Source: CAWAHD01 sp963781785
GTDB lineage: Bacteria > Planctomycetota > Planctomycetia > Isosphaerales > Isosphaeraceae
Direction: 5' to 3'
NCBI GenBank assembly: GCA_963781785.1
Contig: CAWAHD010000001.1
Coordinates: 930,001 to 994,000 of the forward strand
DNA: 64,000 nt
Shown: positions 63,957-64,000 of the stretch, piece after piece
How the letters are laid out: each line of letters starts with the position of its first letter
Position numbering within the stretch: the first letter of the stretch is position 1
Notes under the pieces: model-generated
What the model saw: only the letters and a program-made list of their open reading frames with translations
Databases searched by the model: none
Told to the model about the DNA's origin: nothing
Program-made: the position numbers and the translations under genes

Positions 63957-64000
63957 TGTTCCGGCGACGATCTAACGTCGATGTCGAGCCCTTGGAGCGG
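63957..64000 (+). CDS. start of a third LEPR-xLL-type protein, cut by the window edge
   Basis: Only 14 residues are visible: MFRRRSNVDVEPLE, with the next codon R, matching the start of an LEPR-xLL motif. ACAGGAGCACC lies upstream as ribosome binding site. It continues the run of surface-protein genes. Confidence 0.6.

Noticed and set aside
1..64000. tRNA, rRNA or replication origin
   Set aside because: No cloverleaf with a GGTTCGAATCC-type arm, no rRNA-like segment and no DnaA-box cluster was noticed by eye; a covariance search was not possible.

Overview
The window looks like a chromosomal segment of a planctomycete, most likely Isosphaeraceae or a close relative. The DNA is GC-rich, and the gene content is typical of that group: a DUF1559 prepilin-like protein, DUF1552 and DUF1592/1588/1585 cytochrome-type proteins, a Ser/Thr kinase with an N-terminal zinc ribbon, an ECF sigma factor followed by a membrane-anchored partner, PEP-CTERM and LEPR-xLL secreted proteins, SpoVG next to IspE, and many dispersed palindromic repeats. 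The taxon is inferred from families, not from a marker gene.

Layout. 0-8.4 kb: end of a prepilin-like operon, an NnrD remnant, an RRM RNA-binding protein, a GNAT enzyme, a DUF697 membrane protein, a broken DUF6228 gene and a large secreted protein with a TIG-like C-terminus. 8.4-19.7 kb: accessory island of toxin-antitoxin modules and their remnants (RelE/ParE-like pair, MqsA-like fragment, HTH plus PIN remnant, HicB plus truncated PemK), two DUF4365 putative nucleases, a phage-primase-like P-loop ATPase, DUF4058, an HNH endonuclease and several repeat families. 19.9-33.2 kb: a secreted Ntn-hydrolase, the kinase, then a phosphate-response block phoR-pstS-pstC-pstA-pstB, a secreted protein, a dienelactone hydrolase and a TPR protein. 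33.2-44.2 kb: ispE, spoVG, hydrolase, TPR-glycosyltransferase, DUF1552 and DUF1592 genes, most of them broken by small indels. 44.3-50.9 kb: esterase, purQ, a NYN-domain protein, purL with a PurS domain, and tyrA. 50.9-56.3 kb: MITE-like repeats, an IS21-type element cut by an IS256-type element. 56.3-64 kb: S1/P1 nuclease truncated by the IS256 element, a GNAT gene with an in-frame TGA, a SLOG gene fused to a 113-bp palindrome, the sigma factor and its membrane partner, a PEP-CTERM protein and three consecutive LEPR-xLL-type surface proteins running off the right edge.

Two points matter for using this annotation. First, at least a dozen genes, including ones expected to be essential (ispE, purL), carry one-base or two-base frame changes, several of them in or beside G or C runs. 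Uncorrected sequencing indels explain this better than mass pseudogenisation, so frame-broken genes are given here at their inferred full extent. Second, no tRNA, rRNA, complete CRISPR array or replication origin was seen. The strongest novelty candidates are the LEPR-xLL cluster behind an ECF sigma factor, the palindromic SLOG locus, a two-copy MITE family, and the tandem DUF4365 pair inside the toxin-antitoxin island.
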